Source of the DNA: Paenibacillus sp. LS1
Lineage (GTDB): Bacteria > Bacillota > Bacilli > Paenibacillales > Paenibacillaceae
NCBI RefSeq assembly: GCF_026013365.1
Contig: NZ_JAPDOE010000014.1
Span: 62,001 to 126,000, forward strand
Length of the DNA: 64,000 nucleotides
Reading direction: 5' to 3'
Shown: positions 46,048-55,833 of the stretch, piece by piece
Position numbering within the stretch: the first letter of the stretch is position 1
Layout of the letters: every line of letters starts with the position of its first letter
Notes under the pieces: generated by a model
What the model saw: the letters and a program-made list of their open reading frames with translations, nothing else
Database searches by the model: none
Told to the model about the DNA's origin: nothing
Program-made: the position numbers and the translations under genes

Positions 46048-49000
46048 TTAGCTCAATGTTTTAGGGAATAACTTCGTGCTCTTTTTAAGCAGTTCTACTG
46101 CAATCTTAGCTGCTTCAGCACGTGTCATATTACCTTTTGGATTGAATTGGAATTGCGTTTTGGCTGCACCTGGAATGTTTACAGGGCTTCCTTCCATGAT
46201 TTTCGCTTTGGTAACCGCCACAATGGCTGGTCGTGCATAGAAATCGATAGAAGTTGAATCCAGGAATGATTTGGCCAAAGTAGCCGTCAGCTTACTGTCA
46301 TTGGCTGCAAGCTTGGCATTCATCGCCCGTGCGATCATAACCGCTGCTTGCTCCCGTGTAACAGGCTGATCTGGTCCAAAGAAGCCATCACTAAGCCCTT
46401 GAACAATACCTGCACGTGCTGCTGTTTCAATCGCTTCATACGTCCAACGATCCGATTTGGTGTTCTCGGAAACGTCTGTGAAGGTTGTTTTGCTTGGTTT
46501 AACCAATTGAATATCCATACCTTTGACAAGCAAAGTAGCAAATTCGCCACGTGTTGTCTGATCATCCGCACCGAACGCATTGGTTCTGAGCGGATTCATG
46601 ATTCCTTTGGAATACATCGCATTCAGCAAGTTCCGTGCCCATGGATGATTTGTGATATCCGGGTAGCTTTGACTTTGCTTCATGACTTTGTAATATCCAA
46701 ATTCATCAAACGGAACAGTGATAGTGTGACTCTTTGTATCCACTGCACCACCTATGGAAACCCATTTACCTACATTAGAGTCATCCGAGTAACGATATAC
46801 CGTAATCGTAGACCCTACATCGTCAACAATGGATGGATCATAGCTCAGCGTTAACGTACCGCGCTGGGATGGGGTCAGAATACGCTCTTGTGCATATCTC
46901 GTAAACTCTCCATCAATGGAATAAGGCGTGATTCCATTCGTTCCTGCTTTGTAACCGTTCGTACCACGATCACCCAGTTCACCCAGACCACCGTTGATCC
47001 AGTAAATATCAGATACTTGAGTAAAGTTGGCTGTATTGATCACCGAGGCGAAGAAGCTCGACAATTCAGTAGGAATACGAATTACGCTGGCACCATTGGT
47101 ACTTCTGTCATCTGCATTAACTCCGATAACATTACCGTAGTCATTCTTACGTTCTACAACACCGTCTTTTGGATCAGCGATACCAAACAACAGTTTGTTG
47201 TCTGGATAGAACTTCACCATGCCACTTGTTGTTGTCGATTGCAGTACCGTTCCTTTCGGGAATGAAAGCACCACATTTTTGTTGAACACGGTATATTTGT
47301 TGGCTACCTTAGGAGCCATGAACTGTGAATCAATCGCGATTGCACCTGTGTAATACACATTAACTGTATCGTTGATCGTGCCGCCCTCGCGTATAATCTG
47401 AATCTTGATTGCATTATTTTTATCTGCTTTGAGTCCTACATAATCCAATACAAAACGGTTATTCATATCGGTACGTTTAACTGCAGGCTCTTTACCGATC
47501 AATACTTGGGATGCTCCCTCAGCTTCAATATCGAAACGAACAAAGTTTTTGTTCACAACGATGTTGTTTCCTACCGTAGGTTGTGGAGACAAAATGCGGT
47601 AAGAAGAAGGTTCCCGTACAATCTCAAGACGTTGTGTCGTTCTCGCACCTGTGCTGTTGATGAGTTCGAGTGTGTACACATGTGTTCCTGGTACATCAAA
47701 CTTAAGATTCTGAATCCGTGCGATAAACAGGTCACTATTACCTGTAATATCATAGCTAGGCAAGCCAGTTGTAGCTGGTTGATTCACTTCAAAAATCGTT
47801 GTACTTGTCAGTTCTTTAGTGAAAATTTTATCAGAACCGAAGTAGACGTTCACAATATCAGCACCACCGCCATTAATGACGAGGTCATAATTCTCTTCAC
47901 TTGTTACATACTTGTCTTCTTTGAAAGCAAATTCAGGTGTAACGGAGAAAATGCGCTTCATCTCATCATCTTCATATTGCGTGATTGGTTTGTTGATAAA
48001 TTGCTGACGTGAATCCTTAGGAATCAGCGTAGGCATGAAAGATGTCACTGTCGATTGATTCTGGTCAATGACATTGATCTTCAACGTAGTCGAAATGGTG
48101 ATCGGAAGTTTATTCGCATCCTCATCTGTAGCACGGATTAGAATGGTGTTCTCACCATAGACAATCGGTCCTTCCTTTAACACAGGTAAGTCTACACTGA
48201 ACGTTCCATCCTCTTTTTTCGGGAATGCTGTTGATGGTGTGAATTTTTTACCATTTACAAGTAATTCCGCGACAAAGTTATCCCCGTCTAGGGTTTTGAA
48301 ACCAATGAAACGACCTTTTAACGTAAGCTTTTGCGAACTACTCTTAGAGTTAAAGGTGTAGGTTTGTCCGTTTTGAAGACTCTCCACATAAATAGAGCTC
48401 GCTGTTACATAAGAAATTTTTACAATCTTAGGCAAATTCGTCGGACTACCATAGTAAAAGCGTACTTGTTGATCTCCACCAAGGAAACCGGAGACTTTAT
48501 AGATTTTTTGCTTATTAGATAATCCCTGTGGTGAAGCTACGTTAGCTATAGTTAGTTTGGTTGTGCCTGTTGGCAGATACTCACCTACAAGCGTACCCGA
48601 GATGGGTTCACTGGATTCTACCAAAATGAAGAACTCATCGCTTTGCAGCTTAGTGCCATCGAGCTTCGTCTGGGAATCAATGGCTTCACCCACTTTGTAG
48701 TCAGGCAAATAGTAGATCTCTGTGATATCCTGTGCCCCTGGTGAGAAGGTATAACTTGCGTTATATCCTGCACTGAAATTACCGTATGCGAGACGGAGAC
48801 GAAGCGTTTGATCCTTCTTGGGAGATGTGCCATCTGCGGCAAGTTCCAAGTTATACGGTGTTGTAACCTCGAATTTCACCAATCGGTACTCAATGGTTAC
48901 ACCATCGGAACCCGTGATTAGTACTTCTTCAGCCGGGTCCGTTTCAAACACAAAATTAGTTGGTTGCGTCAAGTTGCCATTAGACAACGTGATTTCACCA

Positions 49001-49998
49001 TTCGTTGGACTAAATGGATTAGGGCTCGCTGAATATGGAAGCAGAACCTGTCCAGTCAATGTTGCTGTAGTTTGACTTGTACCTGTAAAGGTTGGGTTGC
49101 TACTCAAAATGGATTTGTTCTGTCCACCCATTTGCACTTTCAAATCCGTAAAAGGTTGGTCTTTATCGAAATAGTAAATTGAACGTTCTGTTTCAATAGC
49201 ATTGGATGCGCTTGAAATTTTGAACTTCAGATTATTCAGTCCTGCTTTTAATGCTAGCTGTGGCAAGAAGAACGATCCATCTTGCAGCATGGAAGCATTA
49301 ATTTCATCCCCGCCATTAACTTTCACACTAACCAGGGTGGAATTCTGTACTTTACCTTGAATGGATACACGTTGTGTATCTACAACTGTGTTGGAACCCT
49401 CATTCAGATTATAAGACTTGTTACCGCCAGTAGCGGAACTGTCCGTAAATACTTGGAAGCTCTCAATAAATGGAGCCTGATCGTACAATACATAGAATGT
49501 ATCTGACCGTTCAACTGACCCCTGGTTACCAGAGAAAGTAACTCGGTTGAATCCCGGGAACAGATTGAGGTTATTCGCTGTGAATTTGTTATTACCACTT
49601 GGATCAGCAGTAACTGCAGTTGTGATTGATTTAGTCGAGTCTGGAACCCATTTGCTATCTGAACCGGCTGTAACCAAGTTCAGTTGTTCAACTTTAACCT
49701 TCAAGCTCGTATTGGATACAAATGCATAAGAACCTGAAATTGTAATTGCTGAAGTTGAGGTTGTATATGCATTCGAACGTGTCAAGAAAGCCTTGGTCGC
49801 ATCTTGAACTATAGATAGAGCAGCGGTCTCCCGCAATGTTCTAAGATCTGGCGTAAAATATGTGGTATAAGCATTAGATCCAACCGGATCACCGTCTGCA
49901 GCCGAAGCAACAGCCCCACCGAATAGACCCTGTGGGAACAATGAGAACACCATGGTGACCAACATGATCCAGACCAACGGCCGTTTCTTTTGTTGCAT
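46048..49998 (-). CDS. Large surface protein with three C-terminal SLH domains
   Basis: The protein has 1316 residues. The signal peptide is RPLVWIMLVTMVFSLFPQGL, cleaved near VASAADG. The ectodomain of about 1100 residues is all-beta in pattern, with Ig-like modules (VSIQGKVQNSTLVSVKVNGG, LTLKGRFIGFKTLDGDNF) but no known enzyme motif. The C-terminus carries three SLH domains: TRGEFATLLVKGMDI, TREQAAVMIARAMNA and TRAEAAKIAVELLKK. It is the second or third SLH protein of the window and sits next to the tagO-tagA-csaB cassette. It is likely a wall-anchored structural or adhesion protein. Confidence 0.88.
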   Translation of the reverse strand: MQQKKRPLVWIMLVTMVFSLFPQGLFGGAVASAADGDPVGSNAYTTYFTPDLRTLRETAALSIVQDATKAFLTRSNAYTTSTSAITISGSYAFVSNTSLKVKVEQLNLVTAGSDSKWVPDSTKSITTAVTADPSGNNKFTANNLNLFPGFNRVTFSGNQGSVERSDTFYVLYDQAPFIESFQVFTDSSATGGNKSYNLNEGSNTVVDTQRVSIQGKVQNSTLVSVKVNGGDEINASMLQDGSFFLPQLALKAGLNNLKFKISSASNAIETERSIYYFDKDQPFTDLKVQMGGQNKSILSSNPTFTGTSQTTATLTGQVLLPYSASPNPFSPTNGEITLSNGNLTQPTNFVFETDPAEEVLITGSDGVTIEYRLVKFEVTTPYNLELAADGTSPKKDQTLRLRLAYGNFSAGYNASYTFSPGAQDITEIYYLPDYKVGEAIDSQTKLDGTKLQSDEFFILVESSEPISGTLVGEYLPTGTTKLTIANVASPQGLSNKQKIYKVSGFLGGDQQVRFYYGSPTNLPKIVKISYVTASSIYVESLQNGQTYTFNSKSSSQKLTLKGRFIGFKTLDGDNFVAELLVNGKKFTPSTAFPKKEDGTFSVDLPVLKEGPIVYGENTILIRATDEDANKLPITISTTLKINVIDQNQSTVTSFMPTLIPKDSRQQFINKPITQYEDDEMKRIFSVTPEFAFKEDKYVTSEENYDLVINGGGADIVNVYFGSDKIFTKELTSTTIFEVNQPATTGLPSYDITGNSDLFIARIQNLKFDVPGTHVYTLELINSTGARTTQRLEIVREPSSYRILSPQPTVGNNIVVNKNFVRFDIEAEGASQVLIGKEPAVKRTDMNNRFVLDYVGLKADKNNAIKIQIIREGGTINDTVNVYYTGAIAIDSQFMAPKVANKYTVFNKNVVLSFPKGTVLQSTTTSGMVKFYPDNKLLFGIADPKDGVVERKNDYGNVIGVNADDRSTNGASVIRIPTELSSFFASVINTANFTQVSDIYWINGGLGELGDRGTNGYKAGTNGITPYSIDGEFTRYAQERILTPSQRGTLTLSYDPSIVDDVGSTITVYRYSDDSNVGKWVSIGGAVDTKSHTITVPFDEFGYYKVMKQSQSYPDITNHPWARNLLNAMYSKGIMNPLRTNAFGADDQTTRGEFATLLVKGMDIQLVKPSKTTFTDVSENTKSDRWTYEAIETAARAGIVQGLSDGFFGPDQPVTREQAAVMIARAMNAKLAANDSKLTATLAKSFLDSTSIDFYARPAIVAVTKAKIMEGSPVNIPGAAKTQFQFNPKGNMTRAEAAKIAVELLKKSTKLFPKTLS

Positions 49999-50083
49999 TA
50001 CGTATCATCTCTCCTCTTTTTAAGTCAGTTACCTTTATATATCGGCAAAAGGTTCCAATTATTTAGTAAAAACCTCAAAATAA

Positions 50084-50114
50084 ACAAAAAACCTTATCCA
50101 CAAGGGATAAGGTT
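50084..50114 (-). terminator. Terminator of tagO
   Basis: AACCTTATCCC pairs with GGATAAGGTT around a short loop, with a T run on the minus strand. Confidence 0.88.
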
Positions 50115-50167
50115 GGGTCTGGAATAATATTCAAGAATAGCTGTAACCATTACATTTATTTATCTAT

Positions 50168-51295
50168 TTAAGATTTCGAACGAGTCTCCGGATTCAGCTT
50201 GACGCGCATGCGCATCAGGAAGTTGATAACCGGTCTTCTCGTCTTGCTAACAAGTCCGATGACTTCTGCTCCCACTTGGAGGAAGAACATCATGATACAG
50301 ATGACCACGAACGTTACCCAGTTCGCTTCAAACATGGCAGCGGAAGATTGGATAATCGCCAGCACTCCGAAGAATGCAGCAATTCCGTATATGATCAGTA
50401 CCGTCTGACGGTGACTGAATCCAAGTTCACGCAAGCAGTGATGCAGGTGACCTTTGTCCGGTGCGAAAATCGGTTTCCGTTGTACCGCACGACGGATAAT
50501 CGCGAAGAAGGTATCCGAGAGCGGCACACCGATAATGATCAGCGGTGTAATAAAGGACACGATAGCAATTTGTTTGAATCCCAGCATGGACAGCATCGCC
50601 AGAGAGAAACCAAGGAATAGCGATCCGGTATCCCCCATAAAGATCTTCGCCGGGTGGAAGTTGAAGAACAGGAATCCAATGATGCTACCCAGCAGCACAA
50701 GACACATCAAGGCAATCATCATGTTACCCATCAGGAAGGACATCACGGCAATGGTACCAATTGCAATACCAGATACACCGGCAGCCAGACCATCTAGACC
50801 ATCAATCAGGTTAATCGCATTCGTTACACCAACGATCCATAAGATCGTCAGGGGAATGGATACCCAAGCTTCGAGTGAAGAGTAGGAATCCTGAAACGGA
50901 ATGTTAACGAAATCTACCCGGATATTAAATCCAAATACAACGACAGAAGCAGCAACGATCTGACCAAGCAGCTTCACTTTGGCCGATAGTTCAAACCGAT
51001 CATCGAGTGCTCCGATCAGTACGATAATGGTTCCACCAATCAGAAACGCGCTGACAAAACTCATATCCCGAGTCGTGAACCATGCCGATACAAACGGAAG
51101 CAATGCAGCAACTGTGATAATAAAGGCCAAGAATATCCCTAGACCACCAAGACGTGGCATGATCCGTGTGTGTACTTTACGTGCATTCGGCGTATCCATT
51201 GCGCCAATGCGGACTGCGAACTTTTTGACAAGTGGTGTCAGGGCAAGAGCCAGTCCCATTGACACGATAAATCCAATGATAAAGATCGCTACCAT
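50168..51295 (-). CDS. tagO: Undecaprenyl-phosphate N-acetylglucosaminyl 1-phosphate transferase
   Basis: TagO/WecA moves GlcNAc-1-phosphate (or a related sugar) to undecaprenyl phosphate, the first step of teichoic acid or secondary wall polymer synthesis. The 375-residue protein has about ten membrane segments and the MraY/WecA-family motifs: TPNARKVHTRIMPRLGG, the Asp-containing NAINLIDGLDGLAAGVSG, and FMGDTGSLFLGF, plus the loop PDKGHLHHCLRELGFSHRQT typical of WecA/TagO. It precedes the TagA-type enzyme across a 370-bp gap that contains repeat copy 2. Confidence 0.95.
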   Translation of the reverse strand: MVAIFIIGFIVSMGLALALTPLVKKFAVRIGAMDTPNARKVHTRIMPRLGGLGIFLAFIITVAALLPFVSAWFTTRDMSFVSAFLIGGTIIVLIGALDDRFELSAKVKLLGQIVAASVVVFGFNIRVDFVNIPFQDSYSSLEAWVSIPLTILWIVGVTNAINLIDGLDGLAAGVSGIAIGTIAVMSFLMGNMMIALMCLVLLGSIIGFLFFNFHPAKIFMGDTGSLFLGFSLAMLSMLGFKQIAIVSFITPLIIIGVPLSDTFFAIIRRAVQRKPIFAPDKGHLHHCLRELGFSHRQTVLIIYGIAAFFGVLAIIQSSAAMFEANWVTFVVICIMMFFLQVGAEVIGLVSKTRRPVINFLMRMRVKLNPETRSKS

Positions 51296-51400
51296 TTGAA
51301 CATTCGACCCCCAATTATAATACCTGTACGAAATTATAAATCCCCTGATCTCTTTTTATATATAAAATTATTTGTTAGTCACATTTGATGAAAAATCTTG

Positions 51401-51505
51401 TTACACGATAACGAAGAGTGCAAGGAGAACCTAGAGAAGTGTAACGTTCGCATTTATCACCGGATTTCATCCTTTGAAAAAGGATAAAAAGAAATCTGGG
51501 GATAA
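51401..51505 (-). repeat. Dispersed structured repeat, copy 2
   Basis: Read on the minus strand: outer stem TTATCCCCAGATTT / AAATCCGGTGATAA, inner stem ATCCTTT/AAAGGAT, then a tail with GCGAACGTTACACTTCT ending CGTTATCGTGTAA. It has the same length as copy 1 (105 bp) and a matching tail, but a different inner-stem sequence. It lies between the TagA-type gene and tagO, where I see no gene. Confidence 0.8.
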
Positions 51506-51668
51506 CGGCGATCGACAGGTTGCCTTGCAATCGTAGTGCCAAGTGTAACGCTTCTGTTTTCATGGAGTGGCACACATGTAATCCGGAATGAATTATACGC
51601 TCATCACACCCGAAAAGCCATCCTCAATTTCTAGCAAAAACAAGCATTTATCTCGCAATTACCTGTTT

Positions 51669-52430
51669 TTAACGGAATTTCGTCACGTTTTCTTTGTCCC
51701 GCATCACCTTAACAGCGAATTTCGGAAGCGCAAGCATCCGGCCAGCCCGGCTCGGTTCACGCAACAAGCGATAGAACCATTCCAGTCTTAACTTTTGGAA
51801 CAGGACAGGCGCACGTTTGGTTTTGCCCGAAATGACATCAAAGCTGCCGCCAACGCCCATAGTTACGGGAACCTGCAGTGCATCTTTGTGCTGGTGAATC
51901 CACGGTTCTTGTGTGTCGGCCCCACGTGCTACAAACAACAGATCAGGTGCTGCTTCCCGAATGGAGGCAATGACCTGCTCATCCTCAGCCGGACCAAAAT
52001 AACCGTCGCGATAACCCACAATTCGAATCGCCGGATATTGCTGTTGTAACCGAACTGCCGTTTCTTGAATCACCTCAGGGGTGGAACCAAGCAGATATAC
52101 GCCCCATCGATAGTTTTCTCCAACACGCAGCAATTCATGTAAAAGCTCAAATCCCGGCACTCGCTCAGCTACAGGATCTCCACAATAGTTAGCAGCCCAT
52201 ACGACACCTGTTCCATCAGGAACGATCAATTCCGCAGCTTGCATGACTTCCATGATTGCGGGATTTTCCAATGCGGCCATAACCATAATCGGGTTGGCTG
52301 TAATGACCTGATGTGGTGTCTGCTTGGACAGCACAGCTTCCTGGAGAACCTTCACCGTTTCTTTCATCGTCAGTTTGGAAAAAGGAATCCCGTAGATCGA
52401 AACGGTAGGTATTGATCCGGTCTGACTCAT
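51669..52430 (-). CDS. tagA: WecB/TagA/CpsF family glycosyltransferase
   Basis: The 253-residue GT26 family enzyme transfers the second sugar (ManNAc in B. subtilis TagA) onto the lipid-linked GlcNAc made by TagO. It shows TANPIMVMAALENPAIMEVM, PDGTGVVWAANYCG with the catalytic-type Asp, the family phrase WGVYLLGSTPEV, and ARGADTQEPWIHQH. The ATG follows AAAGGATG, which also overlaps the csaB stop, so translation is coupled to csaB. The sugar used here is not known. Confidence 0.92.
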   Translation of the reverse strand: MSQTGSIPTVSIYGIPFSKLTMKETVKVLQEAVLSKQTPHQVITANPIMVMAALENPAIMEVMQAAELIVPDGTGVVWAANYCGDPVAERVPGFELLHELLRVGENYRWGVYLLGSTPEVIQETAVRLQQQYPAIRIVGYRDGYFGPAEDEQVIASIREAAPDLLFVARGADTQEPWIHQHKDALQVPVTMGVGGSFDVISGKTKRAPVLFQKLRLEWFYRLLREPSRAGRMLALPKFAVKVMRDKENVTKFR

Positions 52431-52437
52431 CTTTATC

Positions 52438-53619
52438 TCATCCTTTGCGGCCTAAATAGTTAATAATCTGCTGTGCAGGCACTTTGGCTTCCTGCTTCAA
52501 TTCGGTGATGCCTTCTTCATGTTCCTTCAACCACTGTGAACGTTGATCCAACAGTCCAACGACCGTCTTGGCGAGCTTGTCGCCATCGAATGTATCCGTA
52601 TTGCCTGCTGGTTCACTGTCCAGACGAAGGAGAAATTGATCGATTTTCGGATCATACGAGATGCCCACCGGAGGCACATATTGCGAAGCTGCATAGATCA
52701 GACTGTGCAGACGCATACCGATGACAAGATCACACTTGCTGACTTCCTCCAGCATAAGCTGAGGGTCGGTCAGATCTTGTGTGATGCTAATCTCACTGCC
52801 TTTGCTGGTCACATCACCAAGCATTTCCATAAGGAATCGTGATGCTTGTTCATCAACTGGCAAATGAAACGGCAGAAAACGCAAGTGCACGGCTCTTTTC
52901 GAGCATAGCTTTTTCAATCCGGCGGCAATAGCCGTAAGCTCTTTACGGTCTGACTCCCAGAACCGCACCGATACGCCGATTACGGGAAGCTTGGTATGTC
53001 CTCCAGATGAAGGTTCCACTCGGTTAGCTTGATTAGCAGCATTTGCTGAAATAGCATCTGTGCCACTATCAACTTTTGCTTCAGGTAATGGTAAGCCCAT
53101 GACTGGGTCGGGTACTACATGGATCTGATTCCACTGTAGCCCGAGCCCACGCAGGTAGTCTGCAGATTGTTCATCCCGAACGGATACATAGGTGCAGGCC
53201 TTGAAAACCGATTTGATCATTGGATTGAAAATTTTACGCTTCACAGGGCCAATCCCCTGTGCATAGATAAACGTTGGTTTTTTCAACCACTGGGCTAGCT
53301 TGATGACACCCAGATAATAAGGAATGGACTTCAGTCCAGTTGCATCCTGCAATAGGCTTCCTCCGCCACTGATTAATCCGTCACTCTCCTTGAGAGCTTC
53401 ACGGACTTCCTTCAGTTTCATCCGATGCACAGAGCGCACACCGTACATGGAGGTTGTCCACTCGGGGTCACCCGAGAGTACAATCGGTTCAATGGTGACA
53501 TTAGACCTCTGACTTTCCTCTTCCAGCGCTGTCAAAATCGACTTTAGCACCGCTTCGTCTCCGCTGTTGCGGAATCCGTAATACCCCGAGATGACTAACT
53601 TTTGAGAAGTGGTGACCAT
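52438..53619 (-). CDS. csaB: Polysaccharide pyruvyl transferase CsaB
   Basis: CsaB adds ketal pyruvate to the secondary cell wall polymer, creating the ligand for SLH domains. The ATG at 53619 (MVTTSQKLVISGYYGFRNSG) gives 393 residues; an upstream start at 53631 is possible. Motifs include SGYYGFRNSGDEAVLKSILT, SGGGSLLQDATGLKSIPYYL and IGMRLHSLIYA, the hallmark of the family. It overlaps the end of the DUF5693 gene by 25 bp and is followed by tagA. With three SLH proteins nearby, this explains S-layer anchoring. Confidence 0.96.
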   Translation of the reverse strand: MVTTSQKLVISGYYGFRNSGDEAVLKSILTALEEESQRSNVTIEPIVLSGDPEWTTSMYGVRSVHRMKLKEVREALKESDGLISGGGSLLQDATGLKSIPYYLGVIKLAQWLKKPTFIYAQGIGPVKRKIFNPMIKSVFKACTYVSVRDEQSADYLRGLGLQWNQIHVVPDPVMGLPLPEAKVDSGTDAISANAANQANRVEPSSGGHTKLPVIGVSVRFWESDRKELTAIAAGLKKLCSKRAVHLRFLPFHLPVDEQASRFLMEMLGDVTSKGSEISITQDLTDPQLMLEEVSKCDLVIGMRLHSLIYAASQYVPPVGISYDPKIDQFLLRLDSEPAGNTDTFDGDKLAKTVVGLLDQRSQWLKEHEEGITELKQEAKVPAQQIINYLGRKG

Positions 53620-55616
53620 TTTTTCCAACATCCTTCCGCTACTTGCCACACACCCACAGCAATGATACCGAAGATTAAGCCAAGTCCCAATCCCATCACT
53701 CCACGAATGAGTGACAATACAGCCGGCGTATGGATATGCGCGAACGTATCCACCATGGACAATTGTCCAATCGCTGCAATAATGAGCACAAAGATGACTT
53801 TACGATATTTTAAAGCGGCGAACACGCCAACGATAAACAGCGGGTGTCCCAGCATAAATTCTTTGAATCTCGGCCGTACACCGAACGTATCTTCCAGCGT
53901 GGTACGCAGGAACATCTCGAATGGTGTTACTGAACCCGAGTTGCCTGTACGGCTCAAATAATAGTATCCAACAACGGCAGCAACGAGTGCCAAAACAACC
54001 ATTAAAACATTAATTGGCATACGAAGCATTTCTTTAATTTTCTTAATTGAGAACGAACCTGAACCACGATAAAACACAATGTAAATCGCTACCAGCGCCA
54101 TAGGTGCAAAGTGCAACAGACTCACGCCACGGAACTGGTTGATGACCAGACTGTACGTAATGCTGTTAAGCAACGCGATGACAAAAGGTACCGCCAGGAA
54201 CGACAGAATTGACGTTCTTACATATAACACCAATGTCTGCTTCAAACGACGACCCGCAGATGCGTCGGGTTGACGCTGTTGCTGATAGTTCACTGTACGA
54301 ACGGCCAGCACCATCGCTATGGTCGGCGCGGCTATAGCCACAAGCAAGGCAATTCCTTGCTCCAGCAGCGTTGGTTTCAAAAGGAATAATCCGGCACTGC
54401 CCACCAGAGCAACTACAAATGCGATTAATGTCAGTAGTGGGATAAAATAAGAAACCATTAGTGCAATCATCGCAATTGCACCAACGAGAGCAACCAGCTT
54501 GGCATAACGCTGAATCGACGAATCCTTAACTGTAAATGCTTCAGCTTGTCCAAGTTCGAATCCATGCTTCGCCATGCGTTCTACCGCATGACCTGGTTCA
54601 CCCAGGCTGTTGATCAGATTCTCAATTGGATCTGTAATCATGGCCTTGGCTGTATTCCGGCTTGGCGATGCATTCATATAGAGCATACGAATGTTACGGT
54701 CTTTGGTTGCCAGAACAAAGCGGTCAGCAATTGTATCTACATCCAGATTGGCATCTCCATCACTAAGCGAGTATAGACGCGTGACATTGTAGTCCGTTTT
54801 ATAAGCAAGGGTCTGGAATCCAGACTGCGGTTTCTTCAAGTTCTCAATGGCTGCAAGACCAATATTGTGCTTGTTCAGCAACTGTGCGAACTGGTCGAGA
54901 CTTTTCATCTCTGCATTATCATTGTACCCTTTCACAGCATCACCATCAAACAAGATGCGCTTCACGCCATTTTCCTCGAAGAAGGTAAGCAAGCGCTCCA
55001 TCGATTCCTGGCTGTATGGCACACCGTCCGAGATGCGCGGCAAAATGTAGAAACCTTTATCACGCAGCATCTTCACCGCAACCGGATCGGGCTGCAAAGG
55101 CTGCATGTTGGCATTCTCCGGAGGAGTCTGCAATATTAAGCCGCTACGACCTTCATATTCCCATGGTAGCACTGGAATCTGCCGATCAGCGAACGTTTGT
55201 TCAATAATAGGGGTATACGTCTGTGCGTTTTCCTCAGAAGTAAATAACACATACGTGTAATTTGCGTTAGAAGGAATCACATCTTTGGTCAGGTTCGCGA
55301 GATCCTGGCCGTTGTATACCATTAGTCGGCGTGTCTTTCTCAGCTCGTCCAATGTACTTTCGAACACAGCCATCGTTGTTACGCCTGCGTCTTTCAGACG
55401 AGTCAATTGTTCATTCATGAAATCTTGCGGATGTGCCTGATAGGCGGAAATATCCAGCAGACCTCGATAATTGAAGACAAGCTCTACCTTTTTGGCAGAA
55501 GATTCTGTCTGCACCCGATCACTGATTACAGGGATGGACGCAACGAGACCGATAATAACGACGAGCCACAACCACTTCCGAGAAGCGTTATTCCAATAAA
55601 GCCATTTTTGACGCAC
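53595..55616 (-). CDS. DUF5693 family polytopic membrane protein
   Basis: The best start is the GTG at 55616, 8 nt after GAGGAGG, giving about 673 residues; the open frame to 55676 is less likely. One N-terminal membrane segment (KWLWLVVIIGLVASIPVI) leads to an extracytoplasmic domain of about 330 residues (ELVFNYRGLLDISAYQAHPQ, PRISDGVPYSQESMERLLTF), then about eight membrane segments. The domain matches DUF5693, which is commonly encoded directly before csaB in SLH-bearing Firmicutes. A role in polymer export or modification is inferred from position only. Confidence 0.85.
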   Translation of the reverse strand: MRQKWLYWNNASRKWLWLVVIIGLVASIPVISDRVQTESSAKKVELVFNYRGLLDISAYQAHPQDFMNEQLTRLKDAGVTTMAVFESTLDELRKTRRLMVYNGQDLANLTKDVIPSNANYTYVLFTSEENAQTYTPIIEQTFADRQIPVLPWEYEGRSGLILQTPPENANMQPLQPDPVAVKMLRDKGFYILPRISDGVPYSQESMERLLTFFEENGVKRILFDGDAVKGYNDNAEMKSLDQFAQLLNKHNIGLAAIENLKKPQSGFQTLAYKTDYNVTRLYSLSDGDANLDVDTIADRFVLATKDRNIRMLYMNASPSRNTAKAMITDPIENLINSLGEPGHAVERMAKHGFELGQAEAFTVKDSSIQRYAKLVALVGAIAMIALMVSYFIPLLTLIAFVVALVGSAGLFLLKPTLLEQGIALLVAIAAPTIAMVLAVRTVNYQQQRQPDASAGRRLKQTLVLYVRTSILSFLAVPFVIALLNSITYSLVINQFRGVSLLHFAPMALVAIYIVFYRGSGSFSIKKIKEMLRMPINVLMVVLALVAAVVGYYYLSRTGNSGSVTPFEMFLRTTLEDTFGVRPRFKEFMLGHPLFIVGVFAALKYRKVIFVLIIAAIGQLSMVDTFAHIHTPAVLSLIRGVMGLGLGLIFGIIAVGVWQVAEGCWKKWSPLLKS

Positions 55617-55759
55617 TACATGTACCTCCTCAAGTGTTGGAACCAAATGCACGTTCAGCTCAAGTAATTCGTTCATTTAACATTTATACAATAGGTTACA
55701 AACAGCTTGTGTCAACAAGCCCTGTTATATGCTAGAACCATCTACACTTTTATTTCAAA

Positions 55760-55800
55760 GAAAAACCCCTCCGCCAACCAACCTTACGGTGCGGAGAGGC
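55760..55800 (-). terminator. Terminator of the phospho-sugar mutase gene
   Basis: CCTCTCCGC pairs with GCGGAGGGG, followed by five T on the minus strand, 34 bp after the gene. Confidence 0.85.
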
Positions 55801-55833
55801 CTTCTCATGTTCTTGCTCATTGCTGCATTCGTA

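Noticed and set aside
51375-51575. Minus-strand frame of 66 codons between the TagA-type gene and tagO
   Set aside because: It covers the dispersed repeat copy 2, has no good ribosome site, and does not hold as a frame in the other copies.
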